Assembly: GCA_016584495.1 (NCBI GenBank)
Contig: WAID01000004.1
Span: 248,001 to 312,000, forward strand
DNA from: Celoporthe dispersa
Lineage: Eukaryota > Ascomycota > Sordariomycetes > Diaporthales > Cryphonectriaceae
Length of the DNA stretch: 64,000 nt
Reading direction: 5' to 3'
Shown: piece after piece, positions 23,069 to 32,710 of the stretch
How positions within the stretch are numbered: the first letter of the stretch is position 1
Layout of the letters: every line of letters starts with the position of its first letter
Program-made: the position numbers and the translations under genes
Notes under the pieces: generated by a model
The model's input: the letters and a program-made list of their open reading frames with translations, nothing else
Told to the model about the DNA's origin: nothing
Database searches by the model: none

Positions 23069-23937
23069 GCCGCCGAATCTGGCTGGCGCGCTTCGCCATT
23101 TTCGGCTTTGACAGTAAGGGCCTTTGTCACTGCTAGGTACTAAGTACTCAGTACCTCCCCTACCGCCCAAATTCCTGCGGAGAACTGCCACGCCTACAAC
23201 AGCATTATTTTATCTTGATAAAAGGAATCGTTGCGGAGATGGCCTGACAAATTGGCAACATGCTTGGAACGGACAAGTGGTTACCCTAGGGTACTTTTTC
23301 AGAACCTCAGATATGAGAAACCAGTTACAGGAAACAGAAAATCAGTTCTAGAAATTTACTCCAACGTCTTATTTTGAGCAACTCTTGATCGGTCTGGAAA
23401 GGAATGAATGCTTGTAGGAGTACCGAAAACTGGCGGCAAAGCATCTCGGTATCTACAATTCAGTCCTCAACCGCTTGCCGGATTCTGTTCGACTGAGGGC
23501 ATCGCATTCCTCACTATAGCGCATAGGTGGGCGCCTATCGTCAAAAGCATGATGAGTCTTGTTGCAAAAGATGATGCCCCTATTAAGGTTGGCCCTCTCA
23601 TCACACAGTATCATTTGCGTGGTGTTTTGGGCGGCGGGAATCTGCTCACTGATCTGGGCCGACTTCCTGTGATCGCGGTGCCGCCGCCGCGGTATGCAAA
23701 CCGGATTTTGGAGTGTCGGGGGTGGCAAAGGGGTGCTAATGCTAGAGGTAAAGGAAGCAACCCAACCCGACCTGACTTGAACTCAACGGGCACTGTAACC
23801 AATCCTACCATCGTGCCATCCCCATCTGCTAGGCATGCGGGAAATGTCACCCGTATTGTCAATTGAGCGACGTACTAAGTCCCAACTTGATAAACTGCCC
23901 CGAATTTCATTGGAAAATTAACACAAAGTAAGATTGA
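23069..23937. other. Intergenic sequence downstream of the hydrolase gene
   Basis: No gene supported. A 22-bp imperfect palindrome (AGGTACT...AGTACCT arms) lies near 23134-23155. The 23408-23866 plus-strand frame has no recognisable domain. Confidence 0.45.
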
Positions 23938-25261
23938 TCATACAATCGCTTCATCGGTTGCCTGGTGCTGCACCAGGAAGGCCCCCACCACCTTGAGAAC
24001 CCGTTCTCTGAGCCCGCCACCATCAAGATGACACATGTGACTTCCATTCTGGAAGGTGATCCAGCGTACGCGTGGGATGAGCTCAAAAATGACTCCTGCG
24101 AGATGTCGCGCGACGTGTCGAACTCCCCATTGTAGACCAGTGTGGGGGCGGCAATCTGCGGGAGGCGCGGTATGCCCGTCCAGCCGCGCAGCGAGCCGTT
24201 CAAGTCCAAAACGGAGGGGCCGTACCTACGGAATGAAGTCTGAAGTAAGTAGGTGTATGTGATGAGGAATTGGATCAGAAGAATGAACAGAACATGTGTC
24301 ACCCAAAGGTACGAAGCCATGTGGAAAGGGCATCCGCGTGTGACTGTTAGAGTCAAACCCTCTGCACATTAGGGGAAGATACGTAAGGCAAACCATGAAC
24401 GGTCGCAGCTCCAGTGGATGGTGTCAAGCACTGGGTTTCCCTCTTGTGGATTCATTTGAAGCAGTGTGAGGGGTGTTCCTCTTTTTGGGGGGCCGGTGGG
24501 AGAGGAGGAGAGGGGGACGAAAGGGGGAGGAGGGGAGGAGGAGGAGGGAAGACCGAAGTGGATGATCAACCACAATCAACTTACATAGTGCCATACACAG
24601 TCTGATCCTCCCCAAGATGCTTTAGTGATAGCATCAATTCCTCTGGCAATGGATCCGCCTGGCATACGAACATCTTTTGAAAGACTGTCATAGCGTCGCG
24701 ATAAGCCTGGCTCTTATAGTCGGCCTCTTGCACACACTTTTCCAACACCCTCTGCACGTCTGTGGGCAGGTCCTTTCGACACAGCTGGATGCTCTTTTCA
24801 GAGAGATCCATGCTGGCCAGCCCACTGGCGAGCACCAGCTTTTGCAGACCGCGGGGCGAGCGGGCAGCGAAGGCAACAGCCAGCAGGCCTCCCCAGCTCT
24901 GGCCGAACAGATGGAATCCAGGCCCATCACGCAGTTGCAGATGGTCAATGAGATTGTCCAGCTCGGCGACGAACAAGGACTCCTGCCAGAAGTCTTTGTC
25001 CCCAGCCGTCTGGGGGAGATGAGTCGAAGCCCCACAGCCGATTTGGTCATACAGGATGACCGGAAGGCCGTATTGTGGCCAGAGTTCTGCGAACGAGAGC
25101 AGATACTCATGACCGCCGCCGGGGCCGCCATGAAGAAAGACCACAGGCGGTGCGCCGCTTGAAAGGTCGCCGAAGACCTTGTAATAGGTGGAGCAAGGAA
25201 TATTGAGATTTCCAGGTACCTGGAAGGGAATTCGGCCTTCCGCGCTAGGTGTTCTCGCCAT
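23938..25261 (-). CDS. Proline iminopeptidase-like alpha/beta hydrolase (S33), frameshifted
   Basis: Minus strand, exons 25261-24585 and 24225-23938 with a 359-nt intron (GTAAGT...CGTAG, phase 2); about 321 residues once the break is bridged. Exon 1 has the HGGPGGG oxyanion-hole motif (residues 44-50), a YDQIGCG strand and the nucleophile elbow GQSWGG (Ser122), all typical of prolyl aminopeptidase-type hydrolases. Exon 2 carries the Asp loop (YNGEFDTS). Just after SQES the frame is lost at a run of five A on the plus strand (24085-24089). One base more would restore a tail with GSHMCHLDGG, which holds the catalytic His. The sequence as given therefore lacks His and ends in a foreign tail. It may be a pseudogene or carry a homopolymer error. 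Substrates could be N-terminal proline peptides, amides or esters. Confidence 0.82.
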
Positions 25262-25373
25262 TTTCGAAATGTATACAGCTGAAATAGAGAGTGTGCTAGT
25301 ATACTAGACTCGAGGATGTTGTTGGCGTGGTGGTGTTTGATGTAAGTATAAAGCCTCAAGGGCTGACGTGAAG
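25262..25373. promoter_or_regulatory. Short upstream region of the hydrolase gene
   Basis: Only 112 nt separate the hydrolase ATG from the end of an LTR-like fragment, so part of the promoter must overlap or be replaced by repeat sequence. No TATA box stands out. Confidence 0.35.
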
Positions 25374-25500
25374 TGTTATGACCCATCCAACATGCAGGTC
25401 ACGACAAGAACAAGGACAAGCACCATGGCTACCCGGAACGGAACCCCAGGAGCCGAGAATCCAACACTCTAGTACAGAGCGGATCTCCACCCAAACTAAC
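25374..25500 (+). mobile_element. LTR-like repeat, fragment D (5' end)
   Basis: Starts TGTTATGACCCATCCAACAT; its first 31 nt differ from the start of copy B (35338) at one position. A weaker match continues for about 90 nt (GAGAATCCAACACTCTAGTA versus AGAATTCCATACTCTCGTTA). The TG start fits an LTR edge. The TATA-containing half seen in copies A-C is not evident, so this appears truncated. Confidence 0.5.
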
Positions 25501-27446
25501 GTAGGGTGCCTTCTGCGCCGTAATGCTGCGGTGCGTTGCAACGGCGGTGCATAAGCCTTACTCAGTAGAGTTCGCCCCCAACAACACTTGGCGTTCCGTC
25601 TCCATGGACGAATCGCCTTTGCAGATGAGCAATCTATTGCATTTCGTACCTCACGCACACACGCGCACATGCAAGAGGAGGTTGTGTTGGTGGCCAGTAG
25701 GATCGGATTTCGTATCACTCAGTACTGCGATCCCTCTTCATGCAGCCCAATCACAGAGCGTACTCGGTAGTACTAGTATTAACCAGGCACATTAGGATAG
25801 ACTCGGAAACGCAATACGAAAGCTGTTGGTTCTGGGGGCTGAAGGGCCATCCAGACCAGAGAGGCTGCGAGGTGGTCACGCAGGTTGCCCGCCCATTTGA
25901 GGGAGTGTCCAATTTAATTACATCCTCAACTCGCTTGACTTACACGGTTCATACTCAAGGCAACCTCTCCTCAGATGCTGTATACCCGCGCTCCGCTGTG
26001 TCCCCTGAGTCCATGTTAGCTTGTTTGCAAACTTCTCCCTTCTATTGTAATATTCCAACCCACTCAAAATCAGCTTCAGCATATCCAGCAATCCGAAAGA
26101 AGGGATTCTGGGAGCCTATAGTAGTCTATTAGGCCTGACAACCATAGCTATCGGACACCAGTTCTACGCTCGCAAGAAGACGCACGTACATATTATAGCT
26201 GACGATGTCTTAGCCATGGCGAGCTGGATATATGCCGTTGCAGACTGCTACCAATACGAACAAACTGCTGATACGTAATGACTCCTTCAGATCACCTTCA
26301 TCGGAGCTGCAAGAGTTTCTAATCTTAGTATGCTACTCCTTATCACTACCCTCTAGCAGCAGTATTGCAAAATGTTAGATTGACTGAAATAGTAGTAGTT
26401 TACCACCATATGATTGATTATTCCCTTTCGCCTACTATAGCAGGCTAGTTGTCAATGAAGATACTTACAGAGCCCCTTTCGTCGTTTTCATCGAGCCGCC
26501 CGCGATTAACCTAACCTGTTCAGCTTCAAATAGTATGGGATGTATTGAATACAATTTCGCTAGCATGCTCCAAGCTCAGCGCTCTATTCTTCTATCGGCG
26601 GATCTTCTGTATCGATGTATCATCGGCACTATTGTAATTAGTTGTAGTACTGTAGCTCGTCGTCTTCCAATTCCTAACGGGCTTTCAATATGGCACCCAC
26701 TTGTCTACAGCCTGGGACGGCAATTACGAAAAGTTTTGCACCTTTTCTTTCCCATACCTATACGGCTTCGCAATTTCCGATTTCCTCCTTAACATCTGGA
26801 TCCTATCGCTTCCAGTTCCCCGTATCCTGCAACTCAACGCTACATTCTCGAAGAAGCTCGTTATTCTCGGCATCTTCTTCCCTTACCTTTGTCGGCATCT
26901 TTGCATCTGGAGCCCGCATAGTCCAATACATTAAGTCTGAGAGAAGGGGCTCGAGTTATTTCATCAACCACAACGGAAAACGTAGATTATTTATTTTCCT
27001 CCTTTCAATAGCATCACCGCACAAATTTCTAGCGTCAGCTAACCTCTCGTCACCAGGCGTATTGACTCTCGTATTCTTTTACACCGTATTAGAGCTGGAT
27101 GTATCTTTGATATCTATCAATCTCCAGTCGCTGTGTTTTTCGTTCCCTCTGTCAATCCTGATATAATCCTACGAAATATATCGAGCAAGCTTTCATTTTC
27201 CTCTTTGTGAAGCAGCAAAGAGAAGATTACGAACAAGTGATGATTCAATAACAGCTCAACTATATCACAAGTATAGGAAGTGTCAGGAGCATCAGCGCAT
27301 CAATAGCCCGGCGAAATGAGGAAATCAGAGCATAGCTGCCTAGAACAGAAAAAAAGGGGGAACAGGCTGTGTATGAAAAAGAGAGAAGAAGGAAGAGAGA
27401 AGTCTGGAGTACTTGAGATGAACACCGGAAAGGCAAGCCATATTTT
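25501..27446. other. Unassigned AT-rich accessory sequence
   Basis: About 1.9 kb without a recognisable gene. Frames at 26535-26792 and 26690-27166 are rich in Ser/Phe/Leu and look like translated AT-rich non-coding DNA. It may be the decayed interior of a mobile element, but no conserved motif is visible. Confidence 0.4.
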
Positions 27447-28050
27447 CATTCTCGATTTTAGTTGTAATAAAGAATGTGCTGTCGCCGCATCCGGTTTAGG
27501 CATCCTGCCCCATCGGGTATCGCGCCGCCGTTGGGGGCCCCTGTCTGCCACGCCCTGCCCGCCCGCCGCAATATAAAAAAGGCCCTCGCCCGTTCCCGCC
27601 TTGTACTCGAGACTTCTCCTCCCTCTTTTTCCATCTCCCACACCGCCGTCTGGTCTGCGGGCGCGCTTGCTCTGACCCTGTTCCCTCTGCCCTGAGATCA
27701 GCGCACCTTTTGCCCGCCTCTCCTCCTGTTGCATCCCCCTCTTCCGCATGTATCGCCGGGCCCTTTCGCCGTCCAGACGTCGCCCACCTCTCGCCTACTA
27801 AACGATCTCCTCTCGCCTCAACCCCTCGTTTCTTGCCTTGTCCTCTGCAGTCAGTCGGTGTTCCTCTCGCAGCCGATGGCTCCTCTCCTGAGCGTGCTGG
27901 TATGTCCCTTCTCTACCGCCTGATCTTCCTGTCCGTCTGCCCTGCCTGCTCTCTGCCAGGGCGTGCGACCTCTCTGCATTGCCTGCTCTGTGCTGACCCC
28001 CGCTGTCGTTCTGGTCAGGGAGACCGTGAGGGTCCCGCCCCCTGTCGACA
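27447..28050 (+). mobile_element. LTR-like repeat, copy A
   Basis: Begins with the 54-nt block shared exactly (inverted) with copy C, followed by GGTTTAGGCATCCTGCCC, shared with copy B. A TATA box (TATAAAA at 27572-27578) lies 30-40 nt before a TTGTACTCGAGACTTCTCC start-like region, then about 400 nt of CT-rich leader with many blocks matching copy B (for example ATCGCCGGGCCCTTTCG). The 3' border is uncertain. No coding domain is attached. Best read as a solo LTR or a short terminal-repeat element. Confidence 0.55.
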
Positions 28051-28786
28051 GCATACTGCAAAGAATGCAAATAACTTACATACAAGACAGGGATTTTGTG
28101 AATATTATCAATATTCAGGGTCCAGTCTCTTCTCAGCATGAAATCTAGAACCCGGACAATATTGCGCAGAAGACGTAGGATTAGTTCACTGCATCCAACG
28201 GGAGGCACAATTTTGAGGTTTTTATCTAGGCCTGAGACTCATTCAAGGGGGCGTGCTAAAGCCTATGCTGGGCGCCTTGCGGTCCATGAGCATCTCAATG
28301 GAGTCGCCGCGACTAGAAGCGGTTTGACGCTGCTTCCTACCTTGACCAAATTAAGGTTGCAATTTGAGAGAAATTTCAAGTATATATCTAGCTGGCCATA
28401 CTTTGACTATTGCGCAACGAGCCTGGGAGTTCCAAAGTACCGATGTACTGTATACGCAGAACTTTAGCAACCAGGTTCAAATGGGTGCTTTTTGAAGTCG
28501 AATACCAAACCTCGTATCCTACGCTAACTACTGAAAAACAATCAAATAATTTCTAGATATAGAATTTCCATACTTATATAGTCAATCAATGCCGTTGATG
28601 AAATATTCTCTAAAGCCTATAGCACGCTTCGAATGAACTGTTCTTTCCGGTGGCCTGCCTGCTCGTGGATCATAACAAATAATACCAGTATGTTAAAATT
28701 CGAGAGTCGAGTATACAATTGCGAAATCTTAATTGTCTCTACTTCCTGACATTCCTTCGTTCTATACCAAGCATTTCATTTAAAAA
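28051..28786. other. Intergenic sequence downstream of the AAA ATPase
   Basis: No gene supported. The sequence becomes AT-rich toward 28786, where the AAA ATPase stop lies, and probably includes that gene's 3' UTR. Confidence 0.45.
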
Positions 28787-31434
28787 TCATTCTCCAGTGT
28801 TTAGCGCCATTCCATCAACTCGTTGTTGAAGCTCTTGAAGAGCGGCTTCAACCTGACTTCTCTCAGCTTGAGTTGCGGCACTTTCTTCACCGTCATCATT
28901 TCCTCTCAGCTCGGTCTGAAGGATTGCAAGTATGTGACGAGCCGAAAGTTTCTCATCGTTACCGTGAGCGTATGCAACAGCAATTCGCAAAATATTCTTG
29001 ATCGTCCGACCCTGCAACAAGCCAATCAGTATCGTCAAACCCGTTTTGGAAATGAAGAGGCCAATACTGACATTGAAGTTTAGTTTACCAAGCTCTGCGT
29101 AGATTCCTTCAGTCCAAGAACTGTCGACCTCAACATTCTTATTCGCCTCGATCAAATTCTTCCAGATCTTGGACTGTGCATCGGCCGAGAGATCAGGGTA
29201 TGAGATCGTGACGTGGATGCGGCTTTTGAACGCATCATCAAAGTCTTGCTTCCGGTTCGTAGTGAGAAGCAGGACGCCTTGGAAGTACTCAATCTTCCTG
29301 AGGAACACTGTTCCTTTCTTGGTCAAAAATCCGTATAGGTTATGCAAGGGCAGTAATTAGCGTGCAACATACCTGCCACAATGGAATTCCTATCCATTTC
29401 GGCTGAGTTTCGTTTGCATAAGAGGACGTCGGCCTCATCGAGAAGGGGAGACGGCATTCCATCTCTTCGTGAGGTCGAAGATCTCATTCAGCCTGTCCTC
29501 AAGCCTTGTGACCTTGATACTCAATTCTCCTCCTGAGATGGTGTACAGCGGTCGCTTCAAGAAGTCGGCTACGCTCTCTGCAGTTTGTTTAGCTTTTGTG
29601 GCCTCAACTCCGGAGATACTTGCTTACCAGCTGTAAGGGTCTTTCCCAATCCGGGCTTTCTGTACAAACGCGTCAGTGATGGGTATGCTGTACAACTGTC
29701 ACAATAGAAGGCGTACCCGTGTAAGAGAAATATTAGCCCCTGGCCCTTTCCTGGCATGACGTCGTCGAATGCAAGACCTTTACTCCTGTGGCCTTTGATC
29801 AAAGCCTGGACGAGATTTTTGGTAACTGCTTCGAGTTGGAGAGAATCGAAAGCCAGTGTGTTCCAGTTCACGTCTTGGAGCTTGTCGCTGAGGAGCCAGT
29901 ACCATTTCTTCCCCTTGAGACCGAATCCCGGCACCAGAGCCGGGAACAGGAGTTCAAAGACGTCTCTTGGGATATTGAATCTGCTTATAACGGCTTCCGA
30001 GAGACCACGAAGATCTCCGAGTTCAGCTTCGTGCGACTCTTCGGGCTCATGCGGATTCGGTGATACCTTGAATGCCATCGGATCCACGTGAGATTCTGGG
30101 TTGAACTCCTGGACCTCATCCCCAAAATCGTCATTAACAACCCCTCTTGCCTTGGGCCTCCTGGCCTTTTTCGATCTGGCTGTGTTCCCAAGATTCTCAA
30201 GAGTGTCGGCAGTGTAGGAATATCTTTCAATATATGCCTTGAAATCAACAATGACTCGCTCATCAACCTATTATGTATGTTAACTGCCTGTAATAACTTG
30301 AGCTATAAAAGCCTCTACCTGCTGAGGCTAGGAGAGGGGTTGCTTGCCTGTTTAGAGTGAACAAATGGGTTGGACTCTTCGCTGTGAAAATCAAAATCTG
30401 GGCTCCAGGTAGCACCACTGTAAGTCTGAGACGAAAAGGATGACAGGTCCTGCCCAAGCACTTTTCGAAGCGTTGCTGACCGTGCTATTAAGATGTCCTT
30501 CACTTCATCCCAGTCCTGACAATACTCGACTGGAACCAGGGGCAAGTCCGAAATCTTGCAGACCTGCATTCCTATCATAGGGAGAGAGACTGTCTGTTTC
30601 GTCAGTCCAGGTGATGCGCCATCGAATCCGATTCTCAACCCAGTCACTTCCCAAAGGAAGTTCATGTCTTGCTGCTTTATAGAGACATTGCGGCAGATCC
30701 AGCATTCTCGAATCGCTCCCTTATTGAGTACAACCAAGGAGTTTGGGCGATAGATTGTCCAAAGGATGTCGCCAACAACCTGGCCTTCTTTGGAATATTT
30801 GTTATGATCTCGGACAATGCTTGATATAAGCCCATTATTCTGAACAAAATCATGCAGTACCTTTGCTTCACAACGGAGCCTTGAGGAACTGTTCTCATCC
30901 ACAGCTAATGCTTGTATCTCATCGCGATAGAAGAAGAGCTCTGAAAATGGGCTCCGCAGCTTGATGGGGAAGGATTGGAGATCAGTGTCCTCATAAGAGT
31001 TGTTGGCGATTTTCCGGAAAGCCTCGCAGAGCCCTCTGCTTGGATTTCTAGCTCAAGACGAATAAGAACCGAAATATGGCCTTGCTGCTTCCATGTTCGA
31101 CGGAGGACTGCTGTATAATCCTGATATGTTGGTGACTTCCTGGCATTCTTTTTCTTCTTGGGAAGAAACCGGTCAGTGGGGATGATCTCCACCTCTGGAC
31201 CACCCAAACCTTCTGTGTGATACTCGACAATATCAACAATGCTTTTCGATGGGTCTGTGCTGTAATTTTGCTCCTTCAACTTATATTAGCCAATAATAAT
31301 CAATCCAAGTAATATTAACGATTTAGTATGAAAGCATGCCATACTGTGTCCCTTCCTTCACTCTGCTCAACACTATTAGCAGTAGGGCTAGTGAAGAAGC
31401 CAGGCGCAATTCTGTTGTATTCCTCGAATGACAT
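28787..31434 (-). CDS. AAA+ ATPase with DUF7025-type N-terminal region, two frameshifts
   Basis: Seven exons on the minus strand: 31434-31345, 31279-30348, 30267-29717, 29659-29628, 29577-29373, 29307-29072, 29011-28787; about 756 residues. Intron 2 (30347-30268) uses a GC donor (CAG/GCAAGC); the others are GT-AG, 50-65 nt. The N-terminal ~500 residues match the fungal DUF7025 type of region that precedes AAA modules. The ATPase core shows Walker A (HGKPGLGKT, ~525-532, assembled across an intron), a LISGGEL-like pore strand (TISGGELS), Walker B-type VSLLDEADVLL, sensor-1 LLLTTNR and an arginine-finger-like FKSRIH. Two one-base breaks occur: a missing base near 31040 and an extra C in a run of four (plus strand G 29445-29448), the latter just before Walker B. 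Both are bridged in this model. Function is unknown; remodelling of a protein complex is expected for the fold. Confidence 0.85.
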
Positions 31435-32710
31435 GCTCTTGATGAGGTAAGTTTTCCTTGACTATTGAAGATTGATGATGAGCAGATATAAGTATAGGGT
31501 AAACAATCAGCACACAAGTATTATGCGGGCTTCAATATCAAGTATAAACAATATAGACTTTGATAGGTGCATATGTAGAGGAATTGCTGCGGATGATATG
31601 ATGTGCTCATCAACATGAAGGAGAGTGCATAGCATTCTCTCTAGGCTGCAGCTGGGGTAAATATGTTGGAGACTTTGAGCTTTGCTCCAACATAATGGAA
31701 GTGGACAATTAGAAGTCCCCAAGTCACCCACCAAGCTCATGCACAGCCTGAAGGCTTATTTTCACTTGTTGCACACCACAGCATTTATGCATCCAATGAC
31801 AACCCCAGTACAGGTCCACAGTGAAGACTTTTCCAACTGGGAGGGAAGCAAGCCTGGTTCTATTCCACTAACAGGCAGCGCATTGGATAAATTTCAGAGG
31901 TATTTGATTCAGCGCTTGACACGTGTTTCTGCAGTTCATTGCACAGCCTGCTTTGTACTGCGCTGATTAGCTGCTATATTCCAGTGGATGCTAAATATCT
32001 GAGTTAAAAGATTCAGCTTCTTGCATTAGTGTATCAGCTGGCACTGCTTGAATATTGAGGCTGTGAGATTCAGCTTGATTCATGATTTCTGCAGTGGTTT
32101 GCATGGCTTATTTAATACAATGATTCGTTGGCATGAGAACTTTTGGACCAGAGCAGCCTTATTACATTATGTTACGAAATTCTGAGGCTGTGAGACTCCG
32201 CTTGATGATTCTTTTGCATATCCTTGTCTCTGCAGTGCTTCGGTAGGAACAAGGCATTCAAGAGACGAAACTTATCCCATTGGATACTTTGATAAGGATG
32301 CCTAATCTCAGGGCTGTGCAATTCTGCCCAATGCATATTTCATGCAGTACTTTTAGATATCCTTGTTTCTGGAGTGTTTTGGCGGGAACAAGGCACTCTA
32401 GAAACCGGAGAAGTTACTCTGATCAGGCAAGCGGTTGAGGCTTGCAACATGCACTAAGAATGTTGACTCACAGTATGATGAGTTAGTTTGTGGTTAATCT
32501 GGTATAAACTAAGTACTTGTATATGCCAAGAGAGCAGGAAATCATTGACATCTTAGCAAAAATATCAAAAGGAGTGCATCTTGTACTTTACATCTCCCTA
32601 CACAATCACCACACTTACCTCCTTATACTATATCATCACTTAAACATTGCTTAAGTGTCGCATGTCTGAGCTTCCCATTAACTTGAAGAGAAAGACAAAG
32701 CATTCTAGCT
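31435..32710. promoter_or_regulatory. Shared upstream region of divergent AAA ATPase and orphan gene
   Basis: This 1.28 kb lies head to head between two genes and is markedly AT-rich. It holds a degenerate tandem repeat (separate entry) and, near 32590-32650, a CA/CT-rich stretch resembling a fungal leader before the ATG at 32711. An alternative ATG at 32662 opens a different frame of 38 codons that does not join the body of the gene. Confidence 0.5.
31990..32410. repeat. Degenerate tandem repeat, unit about 125 bp
   Basis: The words GGCTGTGAGATTCAGCTTGAT and CTTGT(C/T)TCTGCAGTG(C/G)TT recur with mutations near 32060/32087, 32183/32225 and 32311/32360, with a weaker copy near 31998. The spacing is 123 and 128 bp. 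The unit is non-coding in all frames. Confidence 0.65.

Noticed and set aside
31682..31966. Plus-strand frame of 94 codons between the AAA gene and the orphan gene
   Set aside because: No domain, lies in AT-rich sequence beside degenerate repeats, and does not join the downstream gene.
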